A stretch of 64,000 nt of DNA from Flexibacter flexilis DSM 6793 (GCF_900112255.1 NZ_FOLE01000005.1:186001-250000); one strand, 5' to 3'; shown: positions 13,786 through 23,326, counted from the stretch's first letter. Notes: generated by a model not told the origin, from the letters alone. Numbers and translations: made by a program.

Positions 13786-16700
13786 TTATTCGCCTTCGTA
13801 ATGGTCGAGGTCTTCGCAGTGCCAACGATGCTTAGGCGATGAGGCAGGGGCTTGCGTTGCGCCGCCTTGTTGCTTGGCTTTGAGCATTTTTTGTATGAGT
13901 CGTTGGCGTTCTTTGGCAATAAGTGCTTGACCTTCTTTATCTTTTTCTTGGTCAAACAAACATTTGCCTTCTACGAAAGTCTGTTCGGGACGTGCATAAA
14001 TCGAAACGGGTGAGTTATTCCACACCACCAAATCCGCATCTTTCCCAACGGCAATGCTGCCCATGCGCTTGTCTAAGTGCAGCAATTTGGCGGGATTGAG
14101 CGTTACCATTTTGAGGGCATCTTCTTCGCTTACGCCGCCATATTTCATGGTTTTGCCTGCTTCTTGGTTGAGGCGACGCGCCATTTCGGCATCGTCGGAG
14201 TTGATGGCCGTCGTGATACCGACTTTGTGCATAATGGCCGCATTGTACGGAATGGCATCTTTTACTTCCATTTTGTAGGCCCACCAATCGGCGAAAGTTG
14301 AGCCGCCCACGTTGTGTTTTTTCATTTTGTCGGCCACTTTATAGCCTTCCAAAATATGCGTAAACGTATTGACTTTGAAGCCCATCGAGTCGGCCACGTG
14401 CATGAGCATATTAATTTCGGATTGCACGTAAGAGTGACACGTAATGAAACGTTTGCTATTCAAAATCTCGGCCAGCGTTTCTAATTGCAAACTTCTGTAC
14501 GGGGCAGGGGCTTTTTTGTTTTTGGCTTGCGCAAATTTTTGCCAAGTGGCATTGTATTCTTTGGCGCGGCCAAAAGCGTCCAGATAAACTTGTTCTACGC
14601 CCATGCGTGTTTGCGGAAAACGAACCGTATTGAAATCGCCCCAATTGGATTGTTTTACGTTTTCGCCCAACGCAAATTTGATAAAACCGTCTGCGCCCTC
14701 AATTTTGAGTTGTTCGGGAGCGTTGCCCCAACGCAATTTGATAAGAGCCGATTGGCCGCCCACAGGATTGGCCGAACCGTGCAAAAGTTGCGAGGCTACC
14801 ACGCCGCCCGCCAATTGGCGATAAATGTCCATGTCATCGCCGTCCAACACATCACCGATGCGCACTTCGGCGGTTACGGCGTTTGAGCCTTCGTTTACGC
14901 CGCCGCTAATGGCAATGTGCGAGTGTTCGTCTATAATGCCAGCCGTCAAGTGTTTGCCTTGTGCATTGATTACGCGCACGCCCGAACCAGCCGAAAGGCC
15001 TTTTCCGATTTTGCTAATCTTGCCGTTTTCTACCAACACATCTGTATTTTCCAGTTTGCCGTCGGCCTCGTTTGTCCAGACTGTTGCATTGGTAATCAAT
15101 ACGTTATTGCTCAAATCTTTTTGGACGTAAGGCAAAAAGTAAGAGGACGTAAGCGGCTCGCTTTTTTGTTCGGGCTTGGGGGCTTGCGGTTTGGCGGGTG
15201 CAGCCTCTTTATAGCGTGCTTGCCATTTTACCCAAGATCCGTCTGGCAACTGTCCATCGCCTTTGAAGGAACTGGCTGCAAACCAACCCGACAGGCGAAT
15301 ATCGCCGCTGCTGTCTTTGGGCGTAAGGTCAAAAGAAAGTGTTACATCTTTTTGCTTTACGTTGGCTTTTACGCGCACGGGCATGGTGTCCGAAGGCTGT
15401 GTTATTTTAAAATTAGGTTGCTCCAACTTGCCCGAAACTTCGAGTTTGAGCGTTGGCAATTGCCCCAAAGTCAGTTCGTAAATGCCGCGCATATCAGGCG
15501 TTTCTACGTCCGTGAACGTGTAACGCTCGCCTTGCACCACATTTTCCAAAATACTGGTTTCGTCTTTAAAAATATTGCCTGAAGCAATGAAAAAGTTGGC
15601 AAAAGAACCTTTATTTAGGTTGCCCAATTCGTTGTATTTCAGGATGTTGGCGGGTGTAAGTGTCAGGGCTTTGAGTGCGTCGGCTTCCGAAAGTCCGCTG
15701 CTGACTGCTTTACGCAATTGCGCCAAAAATGCTTTTTTATCTTTCAACCCTGCGGCAGTCAGGCAAAACGGCACTTGTTTTTGGGCTAAAAGCGCGGGAT
15801 TTTTGGGTGCGTTTTCCCAATGCAACATTTCGGCAAGGCCAACGGATTGCGCCTCAAATGGATTTTCTACATCGTAAGCATCAGGAAAATTGATAGGCAA
15901 AATAAGCGTTGCTTGTGTGGCTTTTATTTCCTCAATTCGCTGATATTCATTGCCTTTGCCTTTTATTACAAATTGTACCCCAAACTCATCGCCCACGCGG
16001 TCGGCACGCAACACATTGTATTTGTCGCCAGCCTCAAAAATGGCAGGCAAGGCCGCGTTTTGATTAAGAGCTTCCAACGACAAATTGCGCTCAACGCTCG
16101 GATTTTGCTTGTAATACTGCGCGTCCAAAAACGTTTGGCGCAAAAGTGCGATGCTGCCCATCAGCGACGAAGGATATTCTTGGCCGCTTGTGCCTTTGCT
16201 GAAACTGTAACCTGTGGCGGCTTTGGCGCGGAGCAAACTTTGTTGTGGTTTTTGGTCGGCCAAACTCACCAGTGCCGATGTGCCTCGCGCGATGCCGTTG
16301 GCTTGCTGCGTAAGCACTGTCCCGAATCCTAAGCGGCGCAACTCGTCGGCGGCTTGGCCGTTGGGGTTGAACTGGTCGGCGGCGTTATTTTCGGCTCTGA
16401 TGGCCTCATTCCAGTAATACGCACCTTCTTTGTTGGAATTGAATTGTGGGGCAAAGGAATGTTGCTCGGTGCGTTTGACGGCTGGCATACCGTATTCGCT
16501 GACCAAATCTATGAACGAAGGATAAATAAATTTCCCTTTTAAATCAATGGTTTTGAGTCCGTTGGGAACAGAAATGCCTTGCCCTGCGGCTTCCACGCGG
16601 CCATTACGCACAATAATAGTAGCGTTGGTAAGGCTGGTTTTGTAGTCCAAGTACAAAGTGGCGTTGGTGAAAGCGTACGCGTTGGGGCGTTTGTCCTGTA

Positions 16701-16791
16701 CGCCATTTTCGGGAACAGGCAACTGGGCTTGAGCAACGTGGGCAAACCCTGCAAACAGGCTGGCCAATAAAAAGTAACGTATATTTTTCAT
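13786..16791 (-). CDS. Large two-domain amidohydrolase, exported
   Basis: A 1001-residue protein from the ATG at 16791, with a signal peptide (MKNIRYFLLASLFAGFAHVAQAQ). It carries two amidohydrolase-superfamily units. The first (about 25-430) has the composite beta-sandwich and LTPANILKYNELGNLNKGSFANFF but lacks HxH (YPSFIDLVSEYGMP), so it looks catalytically dead. A linker beta region follows (about 430-560). The second (about 570-960) keeps the metal motif GIIDEHSHIAISGG, later histidines (ITCHSYVQSE, NTFTHILEG) and the Asp in TAINSDDAEMARRL, and closes with VTLNPAKLLHLDKRMGSIAV. It should be a periplasmic or surface metal-dependent hydrolase, with cyclic amides or dipeptide-like compounds possible. 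Large double amidohydrolases of ~1000 residues recur in Bacteroidota. The gene stands alone on the minus strand. Confidence 0.88.
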   Translation of the reverse strand: MKNIRYFLLASLFAGFAHVAQAQLPVPENGVQDKRPNAYAFTNATLYLDYKTSLTNATIIVRNGRVEAAGQGISVPNGLKTIDLKGKFIYPSFIDLVSEYGMPAVKRTEQHSFAPQFNSNKEGAYYWNEAIRAENNAADQFNPNGQAADELRRLGFGTVLTQQANGIARGTSALVSLADQKPQQSLLRAKAATGYSFSKGTSGQEYPSSLMGSIALLRQTFLDAQYYKQNPSVERNLSLEALNQNAALPAIFEAGDKYNVLRADRVGDEFGVQFVIKGKGNEYQRIEEIKATQATLILPINFPDAYDVENPFEAQSVGLAEMLHWENAPKNPALLAQKQVPFCLTAAGLKDKKAFLAQLRKAVSSGLSEADALKALTLTPANILKYNELGNLNKGSFANFFIASGNIFKDETSILENVVQGERYTFTDVETPDMRGIYELTLGQLPTLKLEVSGKLEQPNFKITQPSDTMPVRVKANVKQKDVTLSFDLTPKDSSGDIRLSGWFAASSFKGDGQLPDGSWVKWQARYKEAAPAKPQAPKPEQKSEPLTSSYFLPYVQKDLSNNVLITNATVWTNEADGKLENTDVLVENGKISKIGKGLSAGSGVRVINAQGKHLTAGIIDEHSHIAISGGVNEGSNAVTAEVRIGDVLDGDDMDIYRQLAGGVVASQLLHGSANPVGGQSALIKLRWGNAPEQLKIEGADGFIKFALGENVKQSNWGDFNTVRFPQTRMGVEQVYLDAFGRAKEYNATWQKFAQAKNKKAPAPYRSLQLETLAEILNSKRFITCHSYVQSEINMLMHVADSMGFKVNTFTHILEGYKVADKMKKHNVGGSTFADWWAYKMEVKDAIPYNAAIMHKVGITTAINSDDAEMARRLNQEAGKTMKYGGVSEEDALKMVTLNPAKLLHLDKRMGSIAVGKDADLVVWNNSPVSIYARPEQTFVEGKCLFDQEKDKEGQALIAKERQRLIQKMLKAKQQGGATQAPASSPKHRWHCEDLDHYEGE

Positions 16792-16892
16792 TCGCAAATA
16801 TTCCGAAAGTTGAATGATAAGAATTTGCCAAAAGTTTCCAAAAATAAGGGATTCTGCGTATTTGCCTAAAATTTAGGGCTTTTAAATCAAAA

Positions 16893-16936
16893 AATCCGTA
16901 AATGCTGCCGCCATAAAAGGGCAGAACTTACGGATT
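16893..16936 (-). terminator. Hairpin terminator following the Rpn remnant
   Basis: AATCCGTAA (16893-16901) pairs with TTACGGATT (16928-16936), with an inner CTGCC/GGGCAG pairing. On the minus strand ATTTTTTGA follows. Confidence 0.7.
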
Positions 16937-16956
16937 ATCAAGGTATTTTTGCTTTT

Positions 16957-17091
16957 TTAGAGCTTTTCAATCTCTTGTTCGGAGAGTCCCGTTAGCGTGA
17001 TAATATCAGCAACGGAAAGCCCCATTTGTTTGGCTTGCGTGGCCATATTGGGGTCTTTTTTCTCATAAAAAATGCCACAGGAAAATCCCAT
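16957..17091 (-). pseudogene. Remnant of an Rpn-family nuclease gene (C-terminal tail only)
   Basis: A 44-codon frame from an ATG at 17091 to TAA at 16957. Its last 26 residues (QAKQMGLSVADIITLTGLSEQEIEKL) match the helical C-terminal tail of Rpn proteins, as in the intact gene at 3681-4505 (AGASIDTIIQATGLTKEEIERL). The nuclease core is absent; upstream sequence runs directly into the end of the LamG protein gene 28 bp away. A normal terminator still follows it. The simplest reading is a decayed gene whose 5' part was deleted. A functional micro-protein cannot be excluded. Confidence 0.65.
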
Positions 17092-17119
17092 GGCATTTTG
17101 TTAGCAAAGAAGCAATTAT

Positions 17120-20100
17120 TTATTCTATTACAATCTTCTTAATACTCACCCCTTCTTTACTACGAACTTGTACAAAGTAAAGGCCTCGTGTTAAGTTTAT
17201 TTCGGTGATGTTGTCGGTGGCAGTATGCGCCTGAATCTGGCGACCTAACTGGTCTAACACTATCACACTTACTTCCGATAACTCCGATGTTTCGACCATG
17301 ACACGGCCTGCACTCGGATTCGGATATACTTTCACTTGTGAATCTATCACATCTTTTATAGAAACAGTCGTAATCATTTTGTCAAAAGACATTGCAGCAC
17401 AGCCATTTAAAGTAATTCGTACCATATAAACACCATTGGCCACAGCGGTATAAGTCGCTTGTGTTGCACCAATAATTGGGTTATTATTCAAATACCATTG
17501 GTAAATCGCATTTGGCGTTGGCGTAACACTCAAGACCAAACCATTAACGGAAACGGTCGTTGCGGGCATTGGCTTTACCGTAATGGCGATGGCCTGCGAT
17601 ACTGCCGACGTACAACCCGCTGCGCTAATGGCTTGCACAGTATAGCTACCTGAAGTATAGGCAGTGTATGCCCAATCGCTGCCCGCTTGTACTACACCGT
17701 CTTTTTTCCAAAGATAACTCGAACCACCCGTAGCAGAAAACACAATGCCTTGTCCCTGACAAACTTCTGTGGCTGAGGAAATTACGTTTACACTTGGCAC
17801 AGAATTTACAGAAATAGACACCGCCTGCGATACTGCCGAGGTACAACTACCCACAATCGTTCTTACGGTATAATTGCCAGACTGAGTAATAGTTATACTG
17901 GAACCAGTTGCATTATTGCTCCACAAATACGTAACTCCCTCCACAGGATTGCTCACTGACAGTGTGGTTGAATTACCGCATATCGAGCCTGAAGAAGTCG
18001 AAATAACAGGAGCAGCAGCAGAAGCAGAGATTATAGTATATGATGCGCCTGTCAATTTCATTGAACAAGAACCTTTCACCGCATATACATCAAAAGTGGA
18101 AGTAGCCGTAATATTACCTGTACTCAAAATCAGGCTATCTTCGACACTTGCTGTTGCGCTAGCCACAACTGTTGAACCATTGCGCAACTGATAAGTTACT
18201 TGATTTTGAGGATTTTTTACGACAATGTTTGTAGAACCTGACCCACAAACGGCTGTCGTTTGCGCGTATGCCGACAATACTTTTCCTTCTTTGAGTAGCG
18301 CATTAATTTCACTGATATTCAAAGCTCTGCGATAAATACGAATATCGTCAAATACTCCTTTAGACAATGGGTCTGAATAATTACTCTTGGCGATATAATT
18401 GCTTGTACGAGCAATATCAGCATAAGTAACACTTTCATCAAATGCCACTTGTACTCCATTCAAATACACTTTACCCATTCCATTGGAGTTATTATCTACT
18501 TGTAGCGTAAGCATTGCCCATTCATTCAGGGCAAAACCTGTGGCAGTAGAAGCCATCGCACCAGTAGTAACATTGCCATTCACAATCGTACCATTAGGGG
18601 TGTTGAGTGTGCCAGCTCCATTGTTCAATGCAAAAATAATTCCATTAGATGGGCCAACTCCAAAATCAATCAAACGTGAATAATTACGTCTTTCGCTCAA
18701 CTTCACCCAAGCATTTACGGTAAAGGCTTTACCGAAATAATTAGCCGAAGGAAGGGATACATAATCATCTCCTCCATCAAAATTGATGGCTTTATTCGCT
18801 TGTCCCAAACGATTGGTAGTATAAATCGGATTACCGAAGGCCGTACCATTGCGACCATTTCCGCTTGCGTCTGTTACATCGCCATCAAAAGGCAAGTAAA
18901 GAGCCAAACTGTCAGTAGCAGGCATGGGAATAGGCTGACCAATATCCACAATGCCTTCTACCGTAACAGGTACTGCCTGCGATACTGCCGAGGTACAACC
19001 CGCCGAAGTAACCGCTTTTACCGTATAACTACCTGAATAATTGGCAGCAAAAGTAGCTCCATTACCCGACTGTAACACACCATCTTTATACCAAACATAA
19101 CTTACAGCATTTGCCGCAGAAGCAACCAACGTACTCTTTGCACAATTAGATGAAGATACAGCGATTGTTGGTAATGCAGCGGCAGGAGCCATGCTCACAC
19201 TGTAAGAACCCGTCAATTGTTGCGTTGTAGTGCCCTGTACCGCATACAGCGTAAAAGTAGTGTTTGCCGTTACGTTACCAGTATTCAACACCAAACTATC
19301 CTCAACGGCAGCAGTGGCACTTGCCACAATCGTAGAGCCATTGCGCAACTGATACGTTACTTGATTTTGTGGGTTTTTAACGATGATATTAGTCGAGCCT
19401 CCTCCACAAAGCAAGGAAGATTGCACATAAGCAGACAATACTTTTCCTTCTTTGTGCAGCGCATTGATTTCACTTATGCTCAATACGCGACGGTAAATAC
19501 GAATATCATCAAACGCTCCTTTTGCGATAGAATCGCCATAGGTACTTTTACCAATAAGGTTAAAATTACGAACCACATTGGCGTAAGTAACGCTTTCGTC
19601 GAATGCCACTTGTACGCCATTCAGGTACACACGACCGATGCCATCCACATTGCCATCTACCTGCATAGTAAGCATGGCCCATTCGTTTAGGGCAAAACCT
19701 ACGGTAGAAGATGCCATGTTCGCCGTAGTAGTTGTACCATTCACAATCGTACCATTAGGGGTGTTTAGTGTGCCAGCTCCATTGTTTAGAGCCAAAATAA
19801 TGGTTTCGGAAGTTGAGCCAGCCCCAAATTGCATGAAACGAGCATAAGGACGGCGTTTGGCTAATTTCACCCAGCCATTAATCGTAAATCCTGTACCGAA
19901 ATAGTTACCAGCCACAGGCACAGAAACATAATCATCTCCTCCATCAAAATTGATGGCTTTATTTGCCTGTCCCAAACGGTTCGTTGTATAGACAGGATCG
20001 CCAAAGGTCATTCCATTTCGACCATTACCGCTTGCATCTGTTACGTTACCATCAAATGGCAAATAAAGTGTCAAACTATCATTAGAAGGCATAGGAATAG

Positions 20101-20296
20101 GTTGTCCAATGTCCACAATATTAATAGCGGCGGTTTGCGCAACAGTATTCAAACTACTTGCGTTTGGCTTTGTATGTCCATTTCCGCTAGCATTGTTATT
20201 TTGCTTAGAGCCCGTAGAATTACTTAATGGCCTAGCGTAGGCAATCGAAGTAACAGCCAGAGCAACAAGCCAGAACGATAAAGTTTTCTTTTTCAT
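17120..20296 (-). CDS. Large secreted LamG-domain protein with T9SS sorting domain
   Basis: A 1058-residue protein from the ATG at 20296, which opens a signal peptide (MKKKTLSFWLVALAVTSIAYA). Two LamG/concanavalin-like modules are present, at about 57-285 and 447-670, each starting DIGQPIPMP and containing YLPFDG, DASGNGRNG and NFDGGDDYVS. They are followed by Ig/PKD-like repeats that share SAVSQAV (about 290-445 and 670-960). The final ~75 residues (VYPNPSAGRVMVETSEL, LTRGLYFVQVRSKEG, IKKIVIE) form a type A T9SS sorting domain. It should be a surface-exposed or released protein that binds carbohydrate or another cell surface (inference from LamG). The LamG-Ig block is duplicated at DNA level with ~1.16 kb offset. 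It is a single gene with a 357-bp leader region. Confidence 0.9.
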   Translation of the reverse strand: MKKKTLSFWLVALAVTSIAYARPLSNSTGSKQNNNASGNGHTKPNASSLNTVAQTAAINIVDIGQPIPMPSNDSLTLYLPFDGNVTDASGNGRNGMTFGDPVYTTNRLGQANKAINFDGGDDYVSVPVAGNYFGTGFTINGWVKLAKRRPYARFMQFGAGSTSETIILALNNGAGTLNTPNGTIVNGTTTTANMASSTVGFALNEWAMLTMQVDGNVDGIGRVYLNGVQVAFDESVTYANVVRNFNLIGKSTYGDSIAKGAFDDIRIYRRVLSISEINALHKEGKVLSAYVQSSLLCGGGSTNIIVKNPQNQVTYQLRNGSTIVASATAAVEDSLVLNTGNVTANTTFTLYAVQGTTTQQLTGSYSVSMAPAAALPTIAVSSSNCAKSTLVASAANAVSYVWYKDGVLQSGNGATFAANYSGSYTVKAVTSAGCTSAVSQAVPVTVEGIVDIGQPIPMPATDSLALYLPFDGDVTDASGNGRNGTAFGNPIYTTNRLGQANKAINFDGGDDYVSLPSANYFGKAFTVNAWVKLSERRNYSRLIDFGVGPSNGIIFALNNGAGTLNTPNGTIVNGNVTTGAMASTATGFALNEWAMLTLQVDNNSNGMGKVYLNGVQVAFDESVTYADIARTSNYIAKSNYSDPLSKGVFDDIRIYRRALNISEINALLKEGKVLSAYAQTTAVCGSGSTNIVVKNPQNQVTYQLRNGSTVVASATASVEDSLILSTGNITATSTFDVYAVKGSCSMKLTGASYTIISASAAAPVISTSSGSICGNSTTLSVSNPVEGVTYLWSNNATGSSITITQSGNYTVRTIVGSCTSAVSQAVSISVNSVPSVNVISSATEVCQGQGIVFSATGGSSYLWKKDGVVQAGSDWAYTAYTSGSYTVQAISAAGCTSAVSQAIAITVKPMPATTVSVNGLVLSVTPTPNAIYQWYLNNNPIIGATQATYTAVANGVYMVRITLNGCAAMSFDKMITTVSIKDVIDSQVKVYPNPSAGRVMVETSELSEVSVIVLDQLGRQIQAHTATDNITEINLTRGLYFVQVRSKEGVSIKKIVIE
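18095..18955 (-). repeat. Internal duplication of the LamG block, copy B
   Basis: Nucleotide-level repeat of 19260-20125, offset by 1161-1167 bp. Anchors such as GGAATAGG next to CCAATATCCAC and the TTGCGCAACTGATA motif occur in both. Both copies stay in frame. Confidence 0.75.
19260..20125 (-). repeat. Internal duplication of the LamG block, copy A
   Basis: Partner of 18095-18955. Long runs of near-identical coding sequence, including the segment encoding TTNRLGQANKAINFDGGDDY, show a fairly recent in-frame duplication within the gene. Confidence 0.75.
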
Positions 20297-20653
20297 GGAG
20301 TATTTGACTTTTGTTGTAAGAAAATTGAATAGTATATGAAATATCACTTCATTGATTTTCACAAAAGTATCTTACATGCACACCGTATATTATAGCGTCT
20401 TAACCAAAAGCCATTTCAACTTTATCAAAATACGTTTTTATCTTACTAAACTAATTGTTTAACTTAAAAGGCCACAAATATTAAAATTCCAATAAAATAA
20501 TTCGGTTAGTAGTTATGTCTTTTTATTACAGCCAGCAAATCCCACACACCATTCTTTTACTTAACACTCCACACATCAAAATTTTTCAGGGCAAAGGTTA
20601 CTTTAGGCCAAATAAATTATTAAGCACAACGAATTACTAAAATCACAATTACA
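20297..20653. other. Intergenic region between divergent secreted-protein genes
   Basis: 357 bp, AT-rich, with no ORF, stable hairpin or composite repeat. It separates the divergent LamG protein and DUF4349 lipoprotein genes and must hold both promoters, but I see no full TTG-N19-TAnnTTTG match. Confidence 0.5.
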
Positions 20654-21604
20654 ATGAAAAAAATACATTTTTTCGCATGGATAACTATGCTCTTTTTGGT
20701 AACCTCTTGCGGCCAAGCTCACAAATCAGGGGCACCGGCTCTTGACGAACAACGTGCAGAATCCGCCGCCAGTGCCACCGATTCCGCCAGTGCAGTAGCA
20801 GCCAATCAGCCAGAAGCCTCTGGTATAGCAGGTCAAGAAGGCATTAAAGGAAAGCCTTTTATTTTGCAGTCGAATACCCGCGCACAAGTCAAAAACCTGC
20901 GCCAAACCAACACACAAATCGAACGCCTAACGCATCAGCTTGGCGGCTACCTCACGGTTTCTAACCTGACCAGCAATGTACTGTATCAGGACGAAACGCC
21001 CGTAAGTGCTGATTCTTTGCTGGTTACCAAGCATTTCCAATCCGAACTAAACATTACGATTCGCGTGCCCGTCCAGCATTTCGATACAATCATGGCAAGC
21101 CTCGACAAGCTGTATTTTTTCATTGATAGCCGCAACATCACCGCCGACGATGCCAGTTTGGATTTGTTAGCTACCCAATTGAGCAGCAAACGATTAGCGA
21201 AATATTCCAAGCGCATCAGTAGCGCAGTGGACAAGGCCAACCAAAAAGACAGGACGAACGTAGCAGACATTACAGCAGCCGAAGAAAGTAACCTTAGTGC
21301 AGGCCAAAGCCAAGACCAAAATCAGATCAATGCCTTGCGTCTCAAAAATCAAATCGAATTGGCCACCATTAACCTGAATTTGTACCAAGAACAAAGCATA
21401 CAACGCTACCTCAAAGCCAATGAAAATAATATCAAGGCTTATCAGCCAAGTTTCTTCTCGCGCGTGAGCGATGCCTTGGGAGAAAGTATTGATAGCTTAC
21501 TTAACTTTATTATTGGCTTTGTAACTACATGGTGGGTTTGGGTGATTCTTGGTCTTATCGCTTGGGGCATTTGGCGAGGCTTTAAGCGAAAAAAAGCAGA
21601 ATAA
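20654..21604 (+). CDS. DUF4349-family lipoprotein
   Basis: A 316-residue protein with a lipoprotein signal (ending LFLVTSC, Cys at about 19), an Ala/Ser-rich linker (about 25-60) and a long helical periplasmic domain. Within it NIEVPV-like strands appear as ELNITIRVPVQHFDTIMASL and helices as ATQLSSKRLAKYSKRI. One C-terminal membrane segment follows (about 284-307, IIGFVTTWWVWVILGLIAWG) and a basic tail (KRKKAE). This order (lipobox, helical hairpin, C-terminal membrane anchor) is the DUF4349 layout. Function is unknown; being anchored at both ends suggests an envelope scaffold. It is monocistronic, with a terminator at 21628-21667. Confidence 0.85.
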   Translation: MKKIHFFAWITMLFLVTSCGQAHKSGAPALDEQRAESAASATDSASAVAANQPEASGIAGQEGIKGKPFILQSNTRAQVKNLRQTNTQIERLTHQLGGYLTVSNLTSNVLYQDETPVSADSLLVTKHFQSELNITIRVPVQHFDTIMASLDKLYFFIDSRNITADDASLDLLATQLSSKRLAKYSKRISSAVDKANQKDRTNVADITAAEESNLSAGQSQDQNQINALRLKNQIELATINLNLYQEQSIQRYLKANENNIKAYQPSFFSRVSDALGESIDSLLNFIIGFVTTWWVWVILGLIAWGIWRGFKRKKAE

Positions 21605-21627
21605 TAGATTTATTTTCAGTGAATTAT

Positions 21628-21667
21628 AAAATGTTTGATGCGGCTCTAATGCGGTATCAAACATTTT
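21628..21667 (+). terminator. Terminator after the DUF4349 gene
   Basis: AAAATGTTTGAT (21628-21639) pairs with ATCAAACATTTT (21656-21667), ending in a T-run. Confidence 0.75.
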
Positions 21668-21771
21668 ACTTTTGAGCGATTCGCTTTGTTAGCAATATAA
21701 AAATGCTGTAAGTCGTAAGATTTTGTACTAATTTAGCGGCTTGATATTTTGTTTATTGTACCTTCAAAAAC

Positions 21772-22500
21772 ATGACCAGCTTAGGGCATTATTTTATTTT
21801 TTTGGGAAGTCTTTTTCGCAACCGTGAGCCGTTGCGCGTGTATCCCAAACTCATCCTCGACGAGATGGTAACCATTGGCACAGAATCTTTTGTGTTGGTA
21901 GCCATCGTATCGAGTTTTATCGGGGCGGTTACTGCCGTCCAAACGGCACATAATATGGTGAGTCCGCTTATTCCTAACTACGTGATTGGCACTATCGTGC
22001 GCGACATGACTTTGTTGGAACTGGCCACGACCTTTACTTGCGTGATTCTTTCGGGCAAAGTGGGTTCGAGCATTGCGGGCGGTTTGGGCACGATGCGCAT
22101 TACAGAACAAATTGACGCACTGGAAGTTATGGGCGTAAATTCAGCTTCTTATTTGGTTTTGCCAAAAGTAATTGCGGCTTTGATTACTTTCCCGATGTTG
22201 GTGGTAATGGCTGGATTTTTGTCCCTGATGGGCGGTTATTTGGCGGGTACGTTATCGGGTTTGCTTACCGAAACCGAGTATATTTATGGTATTCGCTCCA
22301 CGTTCGATCCCTACAACATTACTTTTGCACTTATCAAAAGTTTTGTTTTTGCCTTCCTAATTTCCTCTATATCAGCCTATAAAGGTTATTTTACGCGCGG
22401 TGGAGCTTTGGAAGTAGGACGTGCCAGTACGGAAGCTGTAACAAATAGCTGTATTGCTGTGTTATTAGCCGACTACGCATTGGCTCAACTGCTACTGTAA
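21772..22500 (+). CDS. mlaE: MlaE/YrbE-type ABC transporter permease
   Basis: A 242-residue membrane protein with five to six hydrophobic segments and the family signature LATTFTCVILSGKVGSSIAG plus GTMRITEQIDALEVMGVN, the cytoplasmic coupling helix of MlaE/YrbE permeases. These permeases move phospholipids (or related lipids) across the periplasm between inner and outer membranes, in complex with an MlaF ATPase and an MCE-domain protein. The ATPase gene follows 22 bp downstream. The MCE-domain partner is not next to the pair, so it must be encoded elsewhere. Start ATG is preceded by CAAAAAC, a typical A-rich leader. Confidence 0.9.
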   Translation: MTSLGHYFIFLGSLFRNREPLRVYPKLILDEMVTIGTESFVLVAIVSSFIGAVTAVQTAHNMVSPLIPNYVIGTIVRDMTLLELATTFTCVILSGKVGSSIAGGLGTMRITEQIDALEVMGVNSASYLVLPKVIAALITFPMLVVMAGFLSLMGGYLAGTLSGLLTETEYIYGIRSTFDPYNITFALIKSFVFAFLISSISAYKGYFTRGGALEVGRASTEAVTNSCIAVLLADYALAQLLL

Positions 22501-22522
22501 GCCTTTAATTAGAGTTAGAAAA

Positions 22523-23287
22523 ATGATTGAAATAAAAAATATAAAAAAGTCGTTCAACGGCAAAACCGTACTTGATGGCATTTCTGGCCGTTTCGAGAAC
22601 GGAAACAATAGCCTTATCATTGGTTCGAGCGGTACGGGCAAAAGCGTTTTGCTCAAATGTATCGTGGGGCTTATCAAACCCGACGAAGGCCAAATTCTGT
22701 ACGATGGCCGCGACCTTATCAACGGCACGATTCAGGAACGCAAAGCCATTCGCCGCGAAATCGGAATGTTATTTCAAGGAAGTGCGCTTTTCGACTCCAA
22801 AACCGTAGAAGAAAACGTACGTTTTCCGCTGGACATGATGACGGAAATGACACCAGAAGAAAAAGCCGACCGCGTACATTTTTGTCTCAAACGTGTAGGC
22901 TTGGAAGCTGCCGCCACCAAAAAACCATCAGAAATTAGTGGTGGTATGCAAAAACGTGTGGGCATTGCGCGGGCTATCGTCCTGAATCCCAAGTATTTGT
23001 TTTGCGACGAACCGAACTCTGGCCTCGACCCGCAAACTTCCATCAAAATCGACGAACTAATTTCTGAAATTACGGACGAATACAAAATGACGACCATCGT
23101 CGTAACCCACGACATGAACTCGGTGGTAGGCATCGGCGAATACATCATGTTCTTGTATCAAGGCCGCAAAGTGTGGGAAGGCGATAATCAGTCTATTCTG
23201 AACAGTGATGTTACTTCGCTGCAAGACTTTATTTTTGCCAGCAAAATGATGCGCAGCATGAAAACACTCCACGACAAAGGCTTTTAA
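22523..23287 (+). CDS. mlaF: MlaF-type ABC transporter ATP-binding protein
   Basis: A 254-residue ATPase with all ABC motifs: Walker A GSSGTGKSVLLKCIVGL (about 34-50), Q-loop MLFQGSALFDS, signature ISGGMQKRVGIARAI, Walker B YLFCDEPNSGLDP and switch His in VTHDMNS. The SGGMQKR form of the signature and the FQGSALFDS Q-loop are typical of the MlaF/YrbF branch. It pairs with the permease encoded 22 bp upstream and supplies energy for lipid movement between membranes. rsmG follows after 39 bp and may be in the same transcript. Confidence 0.92.
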   Translation: MIEIKNIKKSFNGKTVLDGISGRFENGNNSLIIGSSGTGKSVLLKCIVGLIKPDEGQILYDGRDLINGTIQERKAIRREIGMLFQGSALFDSKTVEENVRFPLDMMTEMTPEEKADRVHFCLKRVGLEAAATKKPSEISGGMQKRVGIARAIVLNPKYLFCDEPNSGLDPQTSIKIDELISEITDEYKMTTIVVTHDMNSVVGIGEYIMFLYQGRKVWEGDNQSILNSDVTSLQDFIFASKMMRSMKTLHDKGF

Positions 23288-23326
23288 TTCTTTAGTATTT
23301 AAAAATAACAAAACACAATATAACAC

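Noticed and set aside
14485-15582. Plus-strand open frames of 100-220 codons within the amidohydrolase and other minus-strand genes
   Set aside because: They have cysteine/arginine-rich shadow composition and no recognisable domains, and they lie fully inside genes with clear motifs.
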